DNA of 64,000 nucleotides from Molanna angustata (GCA_963576475.1 OY754969.1:25992958-26056957), one strand, 5' to 3'; numbered from the stretch's first letter, positions 25,201 to 37,507 are shown. The notes: a model not told the origin generated them from the letters alone. Numbers and translations are program-made.

Positions 25201-28200
25201 TCATTAGCTGACGTCAAGACATCTATTCGTTTTAACAGATTATCTTTCTCAATTTTCTCTTTAGATGCATCCACTGTCATCTCCTTAATTTTCTCTTCCA
25301 ATTTTTTTACTTGAGTTGACAATTCATCTTGAATAGCCATATCTAACATATTAAAATCAGAAGAAACTTTCAAGCTTTTGATTTCATTATTTAAGGCATC
25401 ATTTTTCCGTTTAAACTCTTTCAACTTCAATAATGCTTTTGCTGTTTTCTGTTGACTTTGTAACAGTTCTGCAGATAATTTGTTTTTTTCTTTCTCGAGC
25501 CTTTCAATGTTTGATTCTAATTCAGAAATTTTAGTTTGATTCCACAAACTCATTGATTGAGAATTTTGTATTTGCTCATCTTCTGTGCTTTCTATCTGAG
25601 TTTCCAAACCCCATCCATCATTATCAAAATTTTCGCCAGATAACTCCAAGTTTGCAACTGGTACCTCATCTTGTTTATAACATAAATAGGTAGATTTAGG
25701 ATGAATAGATTCTTCTGCAATGGGCGTTGTGCTTTCAAAATATGTCTTAATATCTACTGGAATAGCTTCTGCAGGATCATGTTCGAAATTACGAATCATG
25801 TGTTTTTGGCTATCCAAATTAGTATTTTTACTTTCATTGGTAACATCATACAGAATCTGCTCTTCTAAATTTTTCAAAGAATCTGCATCTAAAATATTAT
25901 CCGAATTGTTTGATGTTGTAGGAAATATCTTTGTTAATGAAGATTGAATACTCTTTGGTTGAGGAATGAACTCATAAACTTCACTTGCTTGACTAATAGG
26001 TTTTGAAGAAATTTCATTTGATTTTAAATCAATTTGCAATTTATCAATATAAATGTTTTTATCTTGAATTTCTTGAGATAATTTTGAACAAGTTTGTTTG
26101 AGACATTTCTCTGATTCTATACTTTCAGTTAATTGCAATAAACATGCTTTGAACTGGGAATCTAATTTTTCAATCTCAAGATTTTTTTGAGAAATTTCTA
26201 ATTCTAACTCATTAAGATGGGCAGTTTTATTGTCAGATTGACGATTTTCAAAAACATTTCCAGATGACACAAATTGAAGTTGAATGGATAATTTACTAAT
26301 TTCATTGTCTTTTTCTTCCAACAATTGTAAGTACTCTTTGAGTTTATTATTTACATCATCAGCAATTTCTTGTTTGTGTTTATTTTCTATACTTCGCTGC
26401 ATATTTTCATGTTGAGATTTAAGCCAATCATTTTCTGACTGGAGGTCTATCAAAGCTTGTGACTGAGATGATAATTCATCTTGTAGTTTATCAAATTGAT
26501 CCTTTGATGCTCTTCTTTGTGTCTCATTATTTTTCATTAAGGAATGTAATTCGGATTCCAAAAATTCATATTCTGTAGTTTTAGTTTTCAAAATTTGTGA
26601 ATACTCAATGGACAACCTCTTCAATTCATTTTCTAAATAAGATATTCTCTCGTTAGCGTTGACTCTCTCCTCATCTATTGATTGCAATTTGATAAAGTCC
26701 TGTTTTACGGAATTCAAATCAGAACGAGCAACATCTAACTCAACTTTCAATGATTTATTACTTTCAGAAAGACTAAGTACTTTTTCACTGAGAGAGTTGT
26801 TTTCGCTTAATGTGTCATCTAACTGTTTTTGAATAAGTTCATCGTGTTGAATTAAAATAGCTAGTCTTTTCTCTAGTTCATCTTCATGGAAAGAAGATTC
26901 TGAACATTCTGCATCTTTCTCACTAAGTTTTATTACGAGTTTATCAGTTTTGCGTTCTAAAGATGATCGTCTTTCTTCCATAGTAGATACACTGTCTTCT
27001 AATCTAGAAATTCTATCTTTGTGTTTTAATATTTCACCTTCCAAGTTTTCAATATAAACGTCTTTTTCTTGTATTTTAGCTTCCTGTCCACAGCTAAACT
27101 GATCAAATGACAACTTGAGCTGCTGTATATTTTCTGTTAAAATTTTGATGTCATTTTCTTTCACTAAAATGTCTTCTTGCATTTTAGTATTATCAACTAA
27201 TTTCAATTTAATATTGTCTATTTCTTGATTGTAATCTTCGATTTTGTTGATAAGAGATATATTTTCTATAGCTACATTACGTTCCTTTAACTCCATTTCT
27301 GATAATAAAGAAGAAAGATCTAAATTTTTATTAGACAACTCTAAATTCAAAGCAGAAACATTCTGGTTTTCTGTTTCCATTTCTGACAATTTTGAGGTAA
27401 GTAAACTAATTTTACTAGAAAATTCTGTATTTGTAATATTCAGTGAATTTATTTCTGCTTGTAAAATATTATTTTGCGAGTTCAAATCTACTATTTGATC
27501 CTTCAGTGCTGATATTTGCTCTTCCAATATTAACATAGATTCGTGAGAAGAATTTGATTGCTGCAGATTAGATTGTGCTAAGTTGCAATTAGTATTCAAT
27601 ATAGATATATCTTGAATAAGCTTTTGATTATTTAAATTAGATTCTTCCAATTTTTGTGATAATTCTGAAATGTTAGTTTTTAAATCATCAATTTGACCTT
27701 CTAGTTCACTACATAGAGAAGTTTTCTTTTTTAAATGGGCAGCAAATTTTTTCAGTTTCTCAAGTTGTTCTTTATACTTTTTATCCAATGATTCATATTC
27801 TCCTATGTGTTTAATTTCATTTTCCTTATACAAAGTACACTCCTCTTCCAATTTGATAATTTTATTTTGGAACTTTGTGTGGTTATTTTCAATTTCCTTA
27901 AAATCATCTTTCATTTTATCATGTGCAATGGATTCCTTACGTAATTCTAACTTAATTTCATGAATTTCCTCATCTTTACTCAAGCATTCACCCTTCAGTC
28001 TATTTATTTCTTTAGAAAGGTTGTCTTTTTCAACATTTATGTTACTTATTTCTTTTTTATAATTGTCAACAATTAAATCAATATCTCTTATTTTACCTTC
28101 ATACTCCATAATCTGATTGTTTAATACAGAATTAGTATCAATACATTCAAGTAATTTTGATTCCAAATCTTTTATCTTATTGTCATTATCTGCAATTGTA

Positions 28201-31200
28201 TTCTTTAATTTAACAATATTATTTTCTAGATTCTTAATTGTACTACTATATTGCATATTAGCAGATGATTCTTCTTCATACTGAGTGACAATAGACTTAA
28301 GTTTTTTACTCACAGAATCTAATTGATTAATCTGATAAACACATTGTGCAATTTCATCATCCTTGCTCTGAATAACAACATTTAACAGATTAATATCTCC
28401 TTTCAACTGTTCATTTGATGTATTTGAATTACTGATAATCTTATCTTTGTTTTTTATTTCCTCCTCTAAAGACCTTATTGATATATCTTTTTCTTCGCTT
28501 AATTTTATGTTTTCTTCATGAGATTTAGCAAGTTCTTGGAAGCTGTTTTCTAATTCAATCAATTTTGTACATAATTCAACATTTTTCGTTTCCAAATTGT
28601 TGATATTGATTTTTAAATTTTGCTGACCATCACTCAGCAATTCCTTCTCTTTAATCAGAATTTCATTTTGTGACAAAATATTTTGCTGTTCGGAAAGTTG
28701 ATCATGGAGGGATTTTATTTCTGATTCTTGATGTTTCACTACATTTTTTAGTCTCAATATTTCTTTTGTATGGTTTTTAGAATCCTTTGGACTTGAACCT
28801 TTTGGAGACTTACTTAATGTTGATTTTGATTCCATGGCAATATCCTGAGATTTGGATGAAATAACTTCAGAATTTGACTGAATTTCTACAATTTGTCCAG
28901 ATTCAGAATAATCTTTTTGTTTTGAATCTTTTTCTAAAACAACAATTTTTTCCAAAAGTTCACAATTTTCTTTCTTTAATAGTTCTATAGTTGACATAAA
29001 TGAGGTGTTGTTATTCTCTGCTTCTTTTAAATTGGCAATAAAATTTTCTTTCTCGATACTTAACCACTCAAATTTATCTTCCATTTTCTTCTTGTCATTA
29101 TAAAGCTCTTCCAATTTCAATGATAATGTATTATTTTCATTCTTAAGAATATCTATCTTGTCCATAACTTCGTGTCGTTCTTGATTAAAAAGATCAATGT
29201 TTGTCTCAAGTTCAGTATTTTTAGGATCTGATGTTGAAAAATTATCCCTTTCGACAAGTTCTTCTGTCTTATCTGATTGAATCAATAATGACGTTTCATG
29301 ATGTTCAGATCCAATACTTTTTTGGTATTGTTCAAGTTCCATTTTTTCTTGAGAGGTTAATGACTCTACCATTTCAATTGATTCAGCAGAACTAACCTTT
29401 TCAGCACTTAATTTATCAAGACGATCTATAAGATCCATATTTTCTTGTAGATATAGATCCAATTTATTACTAAGCTCCGCTTTTTCCTTCTTCAATGATT
29501 CAATATTTGCAAGCAAATCATCTTTTTCAACCTTTAAGCAATTAACTTCTTCTGATGCATCTTTTTGTTTTAATGTTAAAATATCAATTTGTTCTTCCAA
29601 TTGAGCAGATTTTAATTCTGAAGAAACATGTTCATTCTCTAGGTATGATAAATCTGCCACTTTATCTTCTAATAAATTGATTTGCTGCTTAACAAAATGA
29701 AGCTCTGAAATGTAAATTTGAAAAAATATTTTATTAGAATGCAAATAAATCATAAAATATTATTTGTCTAAGTTATTTTGGCAATGTATATCAAGAAGTA
29801 TAGAGTTCAGTAAATATTTTATTGATTTATAACAAAAAATATTGCATATAATAAGAAATAAGCTTTCTGTGTAAGTTTAAAATTATATAAACTGATTTAC
29901 CTTGGACAAGATCAAACTTTTGAGTTTCTAAATCTGCAATTGCTTTCAATCTCTCTTCAGCAAGATTTTCCATTTCCAATAGCTTTGCATGCAATTGTGA
30001 ATCAGAAACTGTAATAGTTTTAATAAATTATAAGGCATCAAAAATAAAAAATCAACCACAAATTGGAATCACTCAAATCATATGAAAAACAGCTTCCCTC
30101 GCCATATTTATCATTATTTTATATTCCGTGTCTATTGGTTCATCTTGACAGCTTAATACTCCTTCCACCAATATTTCACTTACGCATTCTACATCTTTTA
30201 TCCAATATTTCATTCAACCATAATGACTCTTTCAACATTTTATTTTAAACTATATTGTGAGTTTTTATATATGTATGTTCCAATCTCAAACATTAAATAT
30301 TCACATTGACTCTTTTCTTTTCATAACTCTTTACCAACACATTTATCATTATAACCTTTGTTGTAATATAATTTCTGCTCTATATCTGCTTATTACTGTT
30401 ATGCACTTACTTTATGTGGTTGACTCGGAGAAATTGCCTGCGTGCAATAAGTCCGCCACATTAAGTAAAAAATATTTTTGCATAATAAACAAATGCAATT
30501 TATTATTTTTTTTTTCTATTGAAAAAAAAGAATAAATATCCTTGGGAAAGGTACATACACATACATCCTCATACATTCCCTAAATTAAGCATAAATGCTC
30601 GTCTTCATTTCAACTAGGTGTTAATAACATTTACTTGAGATTTATTAAAATTATAACATACATGTCTGTTACTGATAAAATAAAATAATGAAAAAAAGCA
30701 CATGAATCATCTGAGAAATGAATTAATAATGTGTACATACCACGTCCACTATCATAATCAACTAAATGAAGTTGAAGATTTCCTTTATCCTCTTCCAACT
30801 CTGCTATTTTCTGTGTCAAGAGACCGAGTTCACTTTGTAAGCGTACTACTTCAGTATTACTATCTGAAACTTTACTAAAATCATCTATGGATTTTTGCAT
30901 TTGTTTTAACTTAGCTTTGTGAGAGGCTTTTATTTTAACCATATTTTTATTTGCATCAGCCAACTCTTTAGACAGTTCACCAATTTTATTTAGTGCATTT
31001 TCTAGTTGCTTATCTATAGAAACAGATTCATTGTCAAACTCAACAACAATATCTTTAACAATATTCTCTGTGATAATTTCACCTTCATTTTTTATTAGAT
31101 CAGTTGCTGATGAGTCATCTTTGTTTTCTGATTCAGGTTTTTCTATAGTTTCAACAGATTCATTGATACATATACTATCAGACGACTCCTTATTTTCAAT

Positions 31201-34200
31201 AATACTTACTTCTTTCTGAGACAATAATATTTCTTTTTCTAATATTTGTTTATTCAATGATTGAATAATGTTTTCTAAGCGTTGCACAGTATCTTGCATA
31301 TCTTTATTTACATCTTTTTTCTCTGTTTCTACCTTTGTATTTTGATTTTTGAACTTCTGAGAGCCTTTTGGTTTTGAAACACTTTTACCTTTCTTTGATG
31401 GCTTCGGAGATTCTTCCTTTAGCTGTTTTTCGTGAATTGTAGCTGGATTTATTTTTTCTTGGAGTTCTATATTAGCTTGTCTAAGTGTGGAATTAAGTTT
31501 TTCTAAAATTTCAATCTTTTCACTCAAGGCATTCATTTCTGAAATTTCTTTACTTCCCTTTTCTTCTCGAGATGCAAAATCAGTCTCAATTGATTTGTCT
31601 ACTTTCATTGCTAATTCCTCTGCAGATTTCAAATTTTTATTTATTTGTATCCTTAATTGTTCTACCTCTGTTTCCTTCAAAGCTAAATTCTCTTCCAAAT
31701 TAGAATTTTGGACACTCAAACTGAACCTTTCGTTTTCTAAAATTTCATTGGCCTCTTCTAAATATATTATTCTATTTCTACATGTATCCAATTCCTCGAG
31801 AACTTTTTGTTTTTCTAATTTCATTTCATTCTCCATGGAAGCAAAATTTTCTTGCATTTTTTGCATTTGCTCTTTAGTATCATCTAATAGGTCTAAAGTA
31901 TTTTTACCTGGACAAAAACAATAAATCTGATTAAATAGTGGTTAAACCATAAGTTGATAATTTCATATTGATATGAATATAAAAAAAAATACCTTTTTTG
32001 CTTAAATCTGCAGACATAAGTGTTATTGCTTTAGTTTTTGAATCTATAACAGAATCTTTTTCTTTACATGTCTCCTGTAAGTCCATTATAGTACCTTCCA
32101 ACTGTGATATTCTATGTCTTAATTCGTGTACAACTTTATTTGATTCTATACTTTCTTCTAGGACAAAGGATGGGATAGTTGTTTTTGTCTTTGACTGTCC
32201 AAGCTGTAAAAATGATTCATATATAAATAACTAATAAAAAAAACAATATAGTAAATATATTACATAAGTTATTTAAATAAAAAAAAATGATTAACGACCT
32301 TTTGATTGGTTAATATGAAATAAAAATCACCTGCAAAAGCTCGGCAGACTGATTTTGGCTTTCTTCCAGTTGTTTTTGAATTTTAGCCAATGCCATCTCC
32401 AATTCTTTTTCATTTTTAGCCCTCTCAGCAATCATGGCTTTGTGTTCTTTAATTTGCTGGTGTAACATTTTCGTTACTTCCCTGTTTGATGCTTTGGACT
32501 TTGTTCCGTGATCTATGAAAACCCATAATATTGCAATCAAAATTTAACCAAGAACAGAAAAAATGTAACTTTGTAAAATTAAATTGCTGTTAGATGCTAC
32601 TCTGCTGTCATTATTAAAGCACATTCACAAATTATTTAATAGCTATATTTCAAATTTTACAATGAAATATCCACATGTATATTTCAAATGAAGACAATGT
32701 CTACCTAAACCTACCCATATCCTTAGATATTCTAGTTATAAACTCACAATTATTTTCATTTACACATATATACTAGAATGTATAAGTGAAATGAAAAAGG
32801 TTCTTTTTGTTTACATGAATAGAAATAAAATAGATATTTCCATAAAATATTACACAAAATAGTAAATTATTAATTTTAACGTTGTTTAGTTCACGTGGAA
32901 GTTCATAATTGAATTGTTACAATTATAAAAACAGTTTTAATGCACGTATGAGTTACAATGAGCCTGAGTGCTTTCGATGGTTACACAATCATCCTCAGAG
33001 GTGACAATTAAAACTAAATATAGGCCACCACCCCCACTACCTCAAACTATGTACTAGATACTGGCTATTTCATTGGACTATAGTACAGAAAATAGTGCAG
33101 ACAAAAAAATTATACAAATTTTTCTTTTGTGAACAAATAAAAGTAATTCCCAAATTCCTTTTTTTACAAAAACATTTATTAGTCTTGGTAATAATATATA
33201 TTAAATATTATGACAAATTCTTTTTACATGAGAACATACAAAATGACGTAGATACATAGATATTAAAAACAATAAATTACCTAATGATTTTTGCGGAATA
33301 CTCTGAACAGTTGTGGAAGCAGTATCTGTTTGTGATAAAGGTGTAACATCTTGTTGAGGAACATGCATTACTTGTGGTGGTGATGCCATTATTTCAGTAT
33401 GGGATTCAGAGGGTATTGGTGTTGTTGAGTCTTGGATAGGTTTAGCTGAAAACAAAAAAATCTTGTATTATGATATAAAGATTGCTTGGATTCCCTCACA
33501 CCGAGGAATCGAGGGCCAAATCTGCCATTGAGACGGGCGAAAATTTAAATAATTTCCTTTCCTACATTCGACGACGTGATCCTATCGCTCAAGTCTCGAA
33601 CTTGGAACGAGTGGGAGAAGGAATCAAATAAAGGCAGATTTTATAGAGATATTCAATTAACAATTCCACGAAAGCCTTAGTATACAGCTTATCAAATGTG
33701 TCGTGTCAACTATATGTAGAATGTGGATCGGACATTGCTCAATAGCCCCTCATTTATTCAGAATAGGAGTCGTTAACAGCCCATACTGCGAGTGCGGTCA
33801 GGATGCTAATCAAACAGAATTTCTTATAAACAATAACAATACAAAACAGAGTGTAGGCTCTGATAGCATTTCATCAGGGACATATTTAATTACATTTGCT
33901 ACACATTAAAACTGAAGTCCTGAAGAAGAAGTGGGAAGAAAAGTGATTTATAATCCATTAATTTGTTTATAAATGTATCACAAATATGTCTCCAAAAATA
34001 TTATTTACAAGATAGTCACTCGCTACACTGTCACCCATGATCGTTTAACCGTTGGTACTCTATAGTGTCCTATTATTTACAAGATAGCCACTCGCTACAC
34101 TGTCACCCATGATCGTTTAACCGTTGGTACTCTATAGTGTCCTATTATTTACAAGATAGCCACTCGCTACACTGTCACCCATGATCGTTTAACCGTTGGT

Positions 34201-36668
34201 ACTCTATAGTGTCCTATTATTTACAAGATAGCCACTCGCTACACTGTCACCCATGATCGTTTAACCGTTGGTACTCTATAGTGTCCTATTATTTACAAGA
34301 TAGCCACTCGCTACACTGTCACCCATGATCGTTTGACCGTTGGTACTCTATAGTGTCCTATTATTTACAAGATAGCCACTCGCAACACTTTGGTCACTAG
34401 AATACTCATGATCGTTTGCCTGTTGATAAACTAGTGTCCGCTCTTCTCTTATTCACAAGATAGCCACTCGCTACACTTTGAGCCACTACAATACCCATGC
34501 TCATTTGACCATTTCTGCACTTTAGTGTCATCTTTTCTTCTCTTATTTACAAGATAGTCACTCACTACACTTTCAAGATCGCTATCGAAAATCGTTGTAG
34601 ATCCGTAAAATAGTCATCTTACTCTTGAAGTCTGTGAAAAACATGCTCATTACCATTTACTATCCTTTTCTCTGATATATCATGTTTTTTTTTCCCTAGA
34701 TAGTGCTATGTTTGTGACAAGTATGAGTTTTTGCTTAAACATTTTATCAACATATGAGATAATTTTTATAGCAAAAACATATAGCTGCTCAATACTAGAA
34801 AATCCATATTAAATTGATTTATTAAACTTTATGGAAAATTCTCCAGTTGTATGACTTAGCGCCCTAATAAAAATTAAAACTGCCACAATTAAGGCAGTAC
34901 AAAAATATAAATACGTAGCCTCATAAATAGTGAACAAAATAAAATTAAGACTCAAAGTCTCTGATAATGTCTTAAAAGTATAAGAATCATTATTGTGGCA
35001 TACATGTAGCGCGAGGATAGCAACCACCAGAATACGATGTGCATCAACGATATAACGAGCAGATAGTAAATGTATAAGAAATATGAGAAATTCTGTATTT
35101 ACCTAAAGTAGAATCAGGTGTATTTCTCAGTTTAGAACTTTTTGCTCTATCTCTTATTCTAGCTAACTGAGATACACACTTTTCCATTTTTAAACGGGAA
35201 CTAGCTATTTTCTGAGTTCGTGCTGCTTCTTCAGCCATCACCATTTCTTTTATTTTTGAGATCATCACCTACGAAACAAAATAAATACTTAAATAATAGG
35301 CAATGCTTGTTAATAAGCATAATCAGTTTTTATTCCAGTTCGTGAGCATGGGGGTGCAATGATACACAAACCATATTATACATACAATAAAAATACTTCA
35401 AAAAACAATTACTTATACATAGTAATAAGAATAAAAAGAATAATAAATCAATATATAAAAAAATAAATGACAAAACAGTTAAACCGCAAATATCTCTAAT
35501 TAAAATCACTTAAATAACTGTAAGATTGATGCCCATATTTAACGAATCGAAGAGTCAAGCAACATACCAGCTACTTGAAAAATGGAATTGCTAAACCCCC
35601 ACATCCTTATTCTTGCACTAGCTAGCTTCAGGCTCTGGAGAACGACTAAGCGATAAACTCTGCGCTCTGCAAATCATCTCAGTCCTAAAGGCATTATTGT
35701 TTTGCACTCTCGTTGAATTATATGACTGACGTCTACACCACAGCTTACTAGTATAAACATCGCCAAATATCTTGAACCAGGCTTCCAGGTGGGCAGAGCG
35801 CAAATTTGTACATTTATGCTTCGTTGGTATACATGCAAATCGCCCCCCTTCTCGGCAAGTCGGCTCAAAATATTTTGCGACAAATATAAACAGATAAGTG
35901 CAATATATTATAAAAAGATATATTTTCACATTATCACTGCTTCTAGAGAACTTCCTGACTAACATATTAGACTTTACACTAATTGCTCTTCTGGGTCTTT
36001 CTATGTCCTTAATGTCACTTAAGTCATCACATATAATACGCCCAAGATATTTAATACAAGTAGTAGTAGTATATTCAAGTAGTAACTTGACCCCTGGTAT
36101 CACATTCTAAATAATTACAATATGAACTGAAAATATGACTTACCACAAAGTAAGTAAATCGTTAAAATTTAAATAATGATGTTTGACACAATTTCATTTT
36201 CAACAAAAACATTATATTTTTGAACAAGAATAAAAAAATTATGCATGGTTTAGGACCTGATTATCGCAGTCAAACACAAGTATAATTTCCAGAAAATAAC
36301 TTGAGAATTTTCGCTGTGGAAGGGGGTTGTTTGCACATGTACCAACCAATCACCCAAATTTTCAATCTGCCCAGCCCACTAGACTTCTCAAGTTATTTGC
36401 TGAAAGCTATACACAAATTACAAGTAACAATAAAAAACAAAATCTGACTTGGCAAAATGTACATACAATTTATTTTGGTTCTACAAAAGCAGTGTCACAA
36501 ACAATTATTATTATTTACCTGTTGCTGTGAAAATCTTTCGGAAAGATCAACTACCTCAGCAACTTGAGACCTCGGTGATGGAGCCACACTTTCCCTAGGA
36601 TCGGTACCCTGATTGATACCATCATCATCTTCGTTAGGCTTACTGCCTATAGGGTCGTTATCGGACAT
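19147..36668 (-). CDS. lva: Lava lamp-like golgin, complete ten-exon gene
   Basis: A giant coiled-coil golgin read from 36668 down to 19147: exons 36668-36519, 35268-35103, 33445-33281, 32512-32331, 32203-31993, 31907-30741, 30008-29901, 29704-22444, 21902-21748 and 19226-19147. All nine junctions have GT/AG sites and phases close exactly, giving 9645 nt, 3214 residues plus TGA. The N-terminus is acidic and polar (MSDNDPIGSKPNEDDDG), then a coiled coil begins (KIKEMVMAEEAARTQK) and runs with short breaks for about 2900 residues. Near the end is ADLDLALYMLHQRDVRCEEL and QLLEERDTLQLKLSNAIR, which I associate with insect lava lamp proteins; the last residues include STVLLNWLWGK. No transmembrane segment is seen, unlike giantin. 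Lava lamp is a Golgi-associated protein that links Golgi membranes to spectrin and dynein in fly embryos (2779 aa there). The family name is from memory of motifs; a different golgin is possible. Confidence 0.8.
19485..19885 (+). repeat. Possible retroelement 3' end in lva intron 9
   Basis: The block ends in atggtgtgatggtatgaatg, like the 13850-14085 fragment. An 80-codon open frame at 19608-19850 has no recognised domain. It lies antisense to the golgin gene. Confidence 0.3.
19890..20910 (-). mobile_element. CR1/L2-like retrotransposon, 5'-truncated, in lva intron 9
   Basis: A 242-codon intact frame (20908-20180) encodes the C-terminal part of a CR1/L2-type reverse transcriptase ORF: VKLLGVHIDSSLTLKKQINC, SLINAYVISRLDYCNSIYAH, ARVITGASKYSHISHHLKNL, KICLTTFKAIHGLAPQYLSE and FGDRAFAVAGPSSWNKLPYR. 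The catalytic FADD-type palm motif is missing, so the copy is 5'-truncated and cannot move itself. The absence of stops suggests a fairly recent insertion. The 3' UTR continues to about 19890 and includes a conserved agcgcccttgaggtgag-type block. It sits in the same sense as the host gene. Confidence 0.85.
21447..21512 (+). mobile_element. Inverted 3'-tail fragment of the CR1/L2-like element
   Basis: The stretch agcgcccttgaagtgggat with an ataacggtgctataaaaata block matches, in opposite orientation, the 3' UTR of the element at 19890-20910. Only this tail is present, about 1 kb from the larger copy in the same intron. Confidence 0.6.
21748..21902 (-). CDS. lva: lva coding exon 9
   Basis: 155 nt, phase 2 in, phase 1 out. 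Encodes LHKVGHMRDIRLRDEREHRM, then LPPEAAARLREAHYTL. A gtatgt donor at 21747 leads to exon 10. Reading through it instead gives a stop at 21704 that overlaps an AATAAA (21713-21718), so a short alternative end is conceivable. Confidence 0.7.
22444..29704 (-). CDS. lva: lva coding exon 8, giant coiled-coil exon
   Basis: A single 7261-nt exon, phase 1 in, phase 2 out, about 2420 codons of almost unbroken heptads rich in Lys, Glu, Asn, Ser and Leu. The frame runs on through the donor (AA/gtaagt at 22443) to a TAA three bases later, so retention of intron 8 would truncate the protein at SLETK. Confidence 0.85.
29901..30008 (-). CDS. lva: lva coding exon 7
   Basis: 108 nt, phase 1 to phase 1, coiled coil (LEMENLAEERLKAIADLETQ). 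It keeps phase if skipped, so exon skipping would stay in frame. Confidence 0.75.
30420..30620. repeat. Two SINE/retroelement tails in lva intron 6
   Basis: About 30430-30465 (agaaattgcctgcgtgcaat then aagtccgcc) resembles a common lepidopteran retroelement 3' end. About 30530-30620 matches the body of the tRNA-derived SINE at 37508-37692 (ccctaaattaagcataaatg) in minus orientation without its tRNA head. Confidence 0.45.
30741..31907 (-). CDS. lva: lva coding exon 6
   Basis: 1167 nt, phase 1 to phase 1. Mostly coiled coil, interrupted by a basic Lys/Ser/Pro stretch (KPSKKGKSVSKPKGSQKFKN). Confidence 0.8.
31993..32203 (-). CDS. lva: lva coding exon 5
   Basis: 211 nt, phase 0 in, phase 1 out; coiled coil (HELRHRISQLEGTIMDLQET). 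The following intron is only 85 bp. Confidence 0.75.
32331..32512 (-). CDS. lva: lva coding exon 4
   Basis: 182 nt, phase 1 in, phase 0 out. Heptad-rich sequence (IKEHKAMIAERAKNEKELEM). Confidence 0.8.
33281..33445 (-). CDS. lva: lva coding exon 3
   Basis: 165 nt, phase 1 in and out. Encodes a Pro/Thr/Gln-rich linker (AKPIQDSTTPIPSESHTE) rather than coiled coil. Confidence 0.75.
33475..33860 (+). mobile_element. Jockey/R1-like retrotransposon fragment, antisense in lva intron 2
   Basis: The + strand first encodes KIAWIPSHRGIEGQ, the end of an RNase H domain, then a frameshifted linker with TGENLNNFLSYIRRRDPIA. The 33703-33800 frame gives CRMWIGHCSIAPHLFRIGVV followed by CECGQD, the C-terminal CCHC-type finger of such polyproteins. 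Stops and frameshifts separate the pieces, so it is dead. It lies antisense to the golgin gene, just upstream of the 72-bp array. Confidence 0.7.
34001..34600. repeat. 72-bp tandem array in lva intron 2
   Basis: Units beginning ttatttacaagatagccact start at 34001, 34073, 34145, 34217 and 34289 with an exact 72-bp period and very few differences. Three longer, diverged units start at about 34361, 34449 and 34545 (88 and 96 bp spacing). The gradient from homogeneous to diverged units is typical of unequal exchange acting at one end. Confidence 0.9.
35103..35268 (-). CDS. lva: lva coding exon 2
   Basis: 166 nt, enters in phase 0 with VMISKIKEMVMAEEAARTQK and ends one base into a codon. Start of the coiled coil. 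Confidence 0.8.
35618..36103 (-). mobile_element. Non-LTR RT fragment in lva intron 1, split by a MITE
   Basis: A 161-codon frame encodes IKYLGRIICDDLSDIKDIER and RPRRAISVKSNMLVRKFSRS, then resumes after a foreign segment with YTSKLWCRRQSYNSTRVQNN. This is the region after the catalytic core of a lepidopteran endonuclease-RT. The foreign 125 bp is a MITE at 35760-35884. The fragment runs in the same sense as the golgin gene. No catalytic motif remains. Confidence 0.75.
35760..35884. mobile_element. MITE with 8-bp target duplication
   Basis: The ends are inverted (tcgccaaatatcttgaacc at the left, ggctcaaaatattttgcga near the right). The insert is flanked by tataaaca at 35752-35759 and 35885-35892. 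An 8-bp duplication fits hAT- or P-like transposases. A shorter relative is at 46992-47059. Confidence 0.75.
36519..36668 (-). CDS. lva: lva coding exon 1
   Basis: Fifty codons from ATG (36668) to CAG before the gtaaat donor. Thirty-two bases upstream is a polypyrimidine-AG acceptor (36701-36703), so the 5' UTR is probably spliced. Confidence 0.8.
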
Positions 36669-36700
36669 CTTTTCAACTCATAAATATTTATCGAGATATA
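36669..36700 (-). promoter_or_regulatory. lva: lva 5' UTR end with minimal uORF
   Basis: Between the acceptor at 36701-36703 and the start codon lies an ATG AGT TGA uORF ending five bases before the main ATG. Such a two-codon uORF could lower initiation or allow reinitiation; that is inference. Confidence 0.4.
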
Positions 36701-36844
36701 CTAGAAAGCAAAAAAAATAGTAATTAATATCATGACAAACAATTCTTTGTTAACTTTTTAATTTTCATTATAGACGTTTGCCAGTGGTTTCCTATTAATC
36801 AATCAGGTAAGTTTATAGTAAAAGCAACACATACATAGGAAATT

Positions 36845-36975
36845 GAGTTTAAATACATGAGAAGGTGCATGAATGTAAAAGAAAACATGAATATTTGGAA
36901 GGATAGAGGTGTGTGGCACTCAGATTTTTCTGCCTGTCCCTTTAGGAACACGGCTTGAAGGTATGTATGTAAATA
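36845..36975 (+). mobile_element. Degraded retroelement 3' tail
   Basis: A block with gaaggtgcatgaatgtaaa, ggatagaggtgtgtggcact and tctgcctgtccctttaggaa ends in ggtatgtatgt. It is a diverged copy of the tail at 51568-51768. Confidence 0.5.
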
Positions 36976-37507
36976 CATTTTTTACACACATACTGAAATA
37001 AAAGTATAATATGCATTAGAGTTACAGTTTTATATAAGTTTTTTTTGGTTTAATTACACATTTTTTAACTTAATGCTTTATTTTTGTATATTTTTATTTC
37101 CTCTGTCATTTCTATCTCTACAAGAGAACCAAATAAACAAAGGTAATAAAAAAAGGTAAAGGTAGGTTGGGATTTCACAAATTTCGGTAATTATTTACAA
37201 GTGGTATAAGTCTTCAATTTTGCTGAATTTTTTTCTATAGATAGATAAAAATATACAGATTACGGGAAAAATAGTAATTTTCCCGGGAAACGCCTAGAAA
37301 AATTAAAAAAAAAAAAAATTACATTACGAAAAATATATGAAGCTTCCCAAGCAAATAGTTGCTTTTCTGACATCTATGGGCGAATATTCAAACTAATTGT
37401 TAGTATAGAAACACGCCGCGAAAATCTGAACTAAATGAAAATTCTATGAAATATCGAAAATTAATAAAGTTTACAAAAAAAAAGGTTATAAAATATGTAA
37501 ATGCTAC

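Noticed and set aside
22669..31924. Many plus-strand open frames opposite the golgin exons
   Set aside because: They are shadows of the Lys/Glu-rich minus-strand coding sequence, read as Ser/Phe-rich peptides.
34001..34600. CRISPR-like or coding repeat array
   Set aside because: Contiguous 72-bp units without spacers and with no repeated peptide frame; a satellite-like array.
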